A stretch of 8,736 nucleotides of DNA from an uncultured Clostridium sp. (GTDB taxonomy: Bacteria; Bacillota; Clostridia; TANB77; CAG-508): assembly GCA_947426875.1 (NCBI GenBank), contig CANEFU010000037.1, positions 1 to 8,736 on the forward strand. The letters are read 5' to 3'. Both the position numbers and the translations under genes were made by a program. Positions within the stretch are counted from its first letter, which is position 1. Each line of letters begins with the position of its first letter. Positions 6,405-8,736 of this stretch are shown here, in pieces. The notes beneath the pieces are model-generated. The model was not told the DNA's origin. It made no database searches and was given only the letters and a program-made list of their open reading frames with translations.

Positions 6405-7841
6405 TTAAATTCTTGCAATTCCACCAATAATTTTGCTGTCTTCTGCTGTTTCTAACCATTTAGCTCCTCCTGAAACGACAATGGTATCACCTTTTTCTAG
6501 AATTCCTTTTTGTTTTAATTTTTCGATTCCTTCTGCTACAACGTCATCAATAACATCTTTCTTTTCTACATAAATAGGTGTTACGTTCCAAGCAATTGCT
6601 AATTGATTGTAAGTTCTTCTATTATCTGTAATCGCTAAAATTGGACATCCTACTCCCATTCCTGCAAATCTTCTTGCAGAATCTCCTGTATTAGTATAAC
6701 ATACGATAGCATCTGCATCTAAGTTCATTGCCATAACAGATGTTGAGTAAGCGATTTTGCTTTCTAGATTACTCATATCAATATTTTCGTTTTCTCTGAA
6801 TTTTTTCCAGTAGTCAATGTCATTTTCTACTCTATTTGCTATTTTTACCATAGTTTTTACACATTCAACTGGGTATTTTCCCATAGCACATTCTCCAGAT
6901 AACATAACAGCACTGGTTCTATCATAAATTGCATTTGCTACGTCACTAGCTTCTGCTCTTGTTGGTAATGGATTATATGTCATAGTTTCTAACATTTGTG
7001 TTGCAGTAATTGCTGGTTTATTTGCTTTGTTTGATAATTTAATAAATCTTTTTTGCATAACTGGTGGTTCTGTAAAGTCTGTTTCTGTAGCCATGTCACC
7101 ACGAGCAATCATTTGAACATCTGCATTTTCAACGATTTCTTCCATGTGTTCTAGACCTTCTACATTTTCTACTTTTGTAATAATTTTAATGTCTTTTCCA
7201 CCATTTTCATCTAATACTTTTCTTACTTGGTCAATATCATCTTTGTTTCTTGCAAATGACATAGCAACATAGTCATAATCATGCTCACAAGCTGTTTTTA
7301 AGTCATCAATATCTTTTTGTTTTAAAGCTGGTAAACGTACTGCTGTTCCTGGTAAATTGATTGTTTTTCTACTTCCTAAACCATTTCCATGAACTACCGT
7401 ACATACAATATCTTTATCTACGATTTCGTCAATAACTAATTCAATCGCTCCATCGTCAATTAATACTTTGCTTCCTGGTTTTACGTCTTTGTATAATTCT
7501 TTGTAAGTTACAGATACCTTATCTTTATCTCCTATGATATCTTCATTTACTAATGTGAACTTTTGACCATCTTCTAATTTGATTTTTTCATTTTTTCCTG
7601 TTACTAACATTCCTGTTCTAATTTCTGGTCCTTGCATATCTAATAATAAAGCTACTGGAATATCTAATTCTTTTCTTAGTCTAATAATTTCCTCTGTTTT
7701 TTCAGATTGTTCTTCCCAACTACCATGTGAATAGTTAATTCTTGTAACATTTAATCCTGCTTCAAATAATTCTTCTAATCTGTACTCACTAGCTGGTCCT
7801 ATTGTTCCAACAATTTTTGTCTTTCTTAAATCTTTTTTCAT
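6405..7841 (-). CDS. pyk: Pyruvate kinase, short form, with unusual motif residues
   Basis: The enzyme converts phosphoenolpyruvate and ADP to pyruvate and ATP, the last step of glycolysis, in the cytoplasm. From the start chosen it has 478 residues, close to the E. coli PykF length (about 470), and lacks the extra C-terminal domain of Bacillus-type enzymes (about 585). Family signatures, numbered from Met at 7841, are KTKIVGTIGPAS near the N-terminus, RINYSHG (Arg34, Asn36, Ser38), DMQGPEIRTG (from Asp68), IITKVEN with catalytic Lys223 and metal ligand Glu225, ARGD with Asp249, and ITATQML with Thr281. Differences from the usual family sequence are DMQG for DTKG, GDMATETDF for GDLGVEIPA, and SGECAMG for SGETAAG. 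An ATG 12 bases upstream (7853) is in frame, but the ribosome site abuts it directly, so Met 7841 is preferred. It has a strong promoter, a leader hairpin and its own terminator, so it is a single-gene unit. Confidence 0.95.
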   Translation of the reverse strand: MKKDLRKTKIVGTIGPASEYRLEELFEAGLNVTRINYSHGSWEEQSEKTEEIIRLRKELDIPVALLLDMQGPEIRTGMLVTGKNEKIKLEDGQKFTLVNEDIIGDKDKVSVTYKELYKDVKPGSKVLIDDGAIELVIDEIVDKDIVCTVVHGNGLGSRKTINLPGTAVRLPALKQKDIDDLKTACEHDYDYVAMSFARNKDDIDQVRKVLDENGGKDIKIITKVENVEGLEHMEEIVENADVQMIARGDMATETDFTEPPVMQKRFIKLSNKANKPAITATQMLETMTYNPLPTRAEASDVANAIYDRTSAVMLSGECAMGKYPVECVKTMVKIANRVENDIDYWKKFRENENIDMSNLESKIAYSTSVMAMNLDADAIVCYTNTGDSARRFAGMGVGCPILAITDNRRTYNQLAIAWNVTPIYVEKKDVIDDVVAEGIEKLKQKGILEKGDTIVVSGGAKWLETAEDSKIIGGIARI

Positions 7842-7853
7842 TTTTACTTTCAT

Positions 7854-7860
7854 TCCTTTC
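7854..7860 (-). promoter_or_regulatory. Ribosome binding site that decides the pyk start
   Basis: GAAAGGA on the minus strand touches the first in-frame ATG (7851-7853) with no spacer, which is too close for normal initiation. The next in-frame ATG (7839-7841) is 12 bases away, long but workable. The two choices differ by only four residues (MKVK), and family alignments begin after both. Confidence 0.6.
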
Positions 7861-7872
7861 TTGAGATATAAA

Positions 7873-7901
7873 TCAGTTTGATTCTGTTATTTTCAAACTA
7901 A
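7873..7901 (-). promoter_or_regulatory. Hairpin in the pyk mRNA leader
   Basis: In the predicted pyk leader AGTTTGA (7893-7899) pairs with TCAAACT (7875-7881) around an 11-base loop, extended by a wobble and one more pair to 9 bp. No T run follows, so it is not a terminator, and it ends about 12 bases before the ribosome site. It could stabilise the message. The leader is too short for a known large riboswitch, and I see no matching class. Confidence 0.45.
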
Positions 7902-7928
7902 ATCCCCATCTAATTAAAACCAAGTTTT

Positions 7929-7958
7929 ATTATAGCACAATTCTTTTACAAAATTCAA
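7929..7958 (-). promoter_or_regulatory. Strong extended -10 promoter of pyk
   Basis: On the minus strand a perfect TATAAT (7929-7934) is preceded by TGC (7935-7937), making an extended -10, with TTGAAT (7953-7958) 18 bases upstream as the -35 box. Transcription would start near 7922, giving a leader of about 80 bases. This is the best promoter in the window, in keeping with a highly expressed glycolytic gene. Confidence 0.72.
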
Positions 7959-7974
7959 CATTTTTTATTATTTT

Positions 7975-7988
7975 TTTTAACGATTTCA
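7975..7988 (-). promoter_or_regulatory. Possible CcpA (cre) site upstream of the pyk promoter
   Basis: TGAAATCGTTAAAA on the minus strand matches the Gram-positive cre consensus TGWAARCGYTWNCW at 12 of 14 positions, with mismatches at positions 6 and 13. Its centre is about 60 bases before the predicted pyk transcription start, the kind of spacing at which CcpA activates genes such as ackA in Bacillus. No CcpA gene is visible here, and AT-rich DNA makes chance matches likely. Confidence 0.25.
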
Positions 7989-8036
7989 GAAAATTTTTAT
8001 TAAGGATAACGTTTTTGTTCCATTTTTCTTTGAAAA

Positions 8037-8736
8037 TCATTTTAATTCGATAATGGCATGTAATGTCTTTTCGTCTTTACTTTGAATCACTACTATATGT
8101 TTTTCTTGCTCATAAGCATATTTACAAATAACGGTTTCTCCTAATTTAATTTCCTTTTTATACATAATTTGTATTTCGTCAAAAGGTCTTTGCTGATAAA
8201 TTTCTTCTGGTAAAGCTTCATAAGCTAAATCCAGATAGTACAAGTTGTGCATATGACCGATTACATCTATATCTTTCCTTTTTATTTCATATATTATACT
8301 ACTTTTATAATTAGTTGGTAACTTTATTTTTTCAATTTCTTCTTCAAATACAGCTTTATCTATTTCTGACTCATATTTATCCGCCATTTCTGTTTCTATT
8401 TTTGCTATTTTCTTTGTTTGATTATTAATTAGCAACCATTTAGAAGAAGCTATTACACAAAGATTGTGATTTTCATCATAAATTTCAAAATCACGATAAG
8501 CATAACATTTTACAATATATCTTGACCAAGTATGAATATCTAAAATTTCTCCATATTGTGGTCTTTTTATTACTTTTACTTTCCAATCTAATAATAGCCA
8601 TGTTAGGTGTGTCTCTTCAGAAGTATTAATACCATATCCTACACTATCAGAATGGTAAGATGCTATATCTTCTAAATATTCTAAAATTGCTTTGTTATTT
8701 ACCTGTTTTCCTTTCCATACATCTTTTAATCCTATT
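8037..8736 (-). CDS. Acyl-ACP thioesterase (FatA/FatB-like), N-terminus cut by window edge
   Basis: The enzyme hydrolyses acyl-acyl carrier protein to free fatty acid and ACP in the cytoplasm. The frame is open from the window edge to a TGA at 8037-8039, leaving 232 residues; bacterial members have about 240-250, so only some 10-20 residues are missing. The first hotdog domain shows the family pattern: LTWLLLDWKV, RPQYGE, IHTWSR, YAYRDFEIYDE and SSKWLLINNQTKK. The second hotdog begins near SSIIYEIKRKDIDV. Its active-site helix reads DVIGHMHN where the family normally has DVNxHVNN: the Asp and His are kept but the catalytic Asn is Ile. A Glu in MYKKE lies 34 residues after that His, the same distance as the catalytic Glu in the plant FatB active site as I recall it. 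The Met coded at 8433-8435 is internal, since family motifs continue upstream. No clear terminator follows the stop. Confidence 0.88.
   Translation of the reverse strand, partial: IGLKDVWKGKQVNNKAILEYLEDIASYHSDSVGYGINTSEETHLTWLLLDWKVKVIKRPQYGEILDIHTWSRYIVKCYAYRDFEIYDENHNLCVIASSKWLLINNQTKKIAKIETEMADKYESEIDKAVFEEEIEKIKLPTNYKSSIIYEIKRKDIDVIGHMHNLYYLDLAYEALPEEIYQQRPFDEIQIMYKKEIKLGETVICKYAYEQEKHIVVIQSKDEKTLHAIIELK

Noticed and set aside
7854..7922. Riboswitch or T-box in the pyk leader
   Set aside because: The leader is under about 85 bases, with a single 9-bp hairpin, no T-box sequence and no terminator/antiterminator pair.
7959..8036. Terminator after the thioesterase gene
   Set aside because: The only pairing seen (AACG with CGTT) is 4 bp across a long loop and is followed by A, not T, on the transcribed strand.
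8037..8435. A 132-residue protein starting at the Met coded at 8433-8435
   Set aside because: The frame stays open to the window edge and the residues upstream match the first hotdog domain of acyl-ACP thioesterases, so this Met is internal.

Overview
The window is AT-rich and almost fully coding on the minus strand: six genes, two of them cut by the window edges. Low GC, AGA as the usual arginine codon, purine-rich Shine-Dalgarno sites and the gene families point to a low-GC Firmicute, most likely an anaerobic clostridial gut lineage. This rests on style and family content, not on a marker gene. I see no tRNA, rRNA, CRISPR array, insertion sequence or phage gene.

In transcription order (high to low coordinates): (1) 8736-8037, a bacterial acyl-ACP thioesterase (FatA/FatB-like double hotdog), missing only its extreme N-terminus. 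(2) A 195-base spacer before the pyk start with a strong extended -10 promoter, a possible catabolite (cre) site upstream of it, and a leader hairpin. (3) 7841-6405, pyruvate kinase (pyk), short form without the extra C-terminal domain, ending at a clear Rho-independent terminator. (4) 6234-4729, a BspA-like surface protein with a single N-terminal membrane/pilin-like segment and about 11 DUF285 leucine-rich-type repeats of 26-27 residues, with its own good promoter. (5) 4657-2897 and 2894-1197, two half-size ABC exporters separated by 2 bases, preceded by a promoter and closed by a terminator hairpin that overlaps the last codons. (6) 1113-1, the GTPase Der (EngA), cut at its C-terminal KH-like domain.

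Most units look independently transcribed: lipid hydrolysis (thioesterase), glycolysis (pyk), a surface or adhesion protein, an export pump, and ribosome assembly (der). The clearest functional story is the ABC pair. The upstream subunit has lost the catalytic Glu and the H-switch His but keeps a perfect LSGGQ signature. The downstream subunit keeps Glu and His but has a degenerate signature. This is the complementary asymmetry of a heterodimeric exporter with one working and one degenerate ATP site. Other points of interest are an acyl-ACP thioesterase lacking its expected catalytic Asn, an atypical pyruvate kinase, and recently duplicated 78-base repeats in the surface protein gene. I found no convincing wholly new system.
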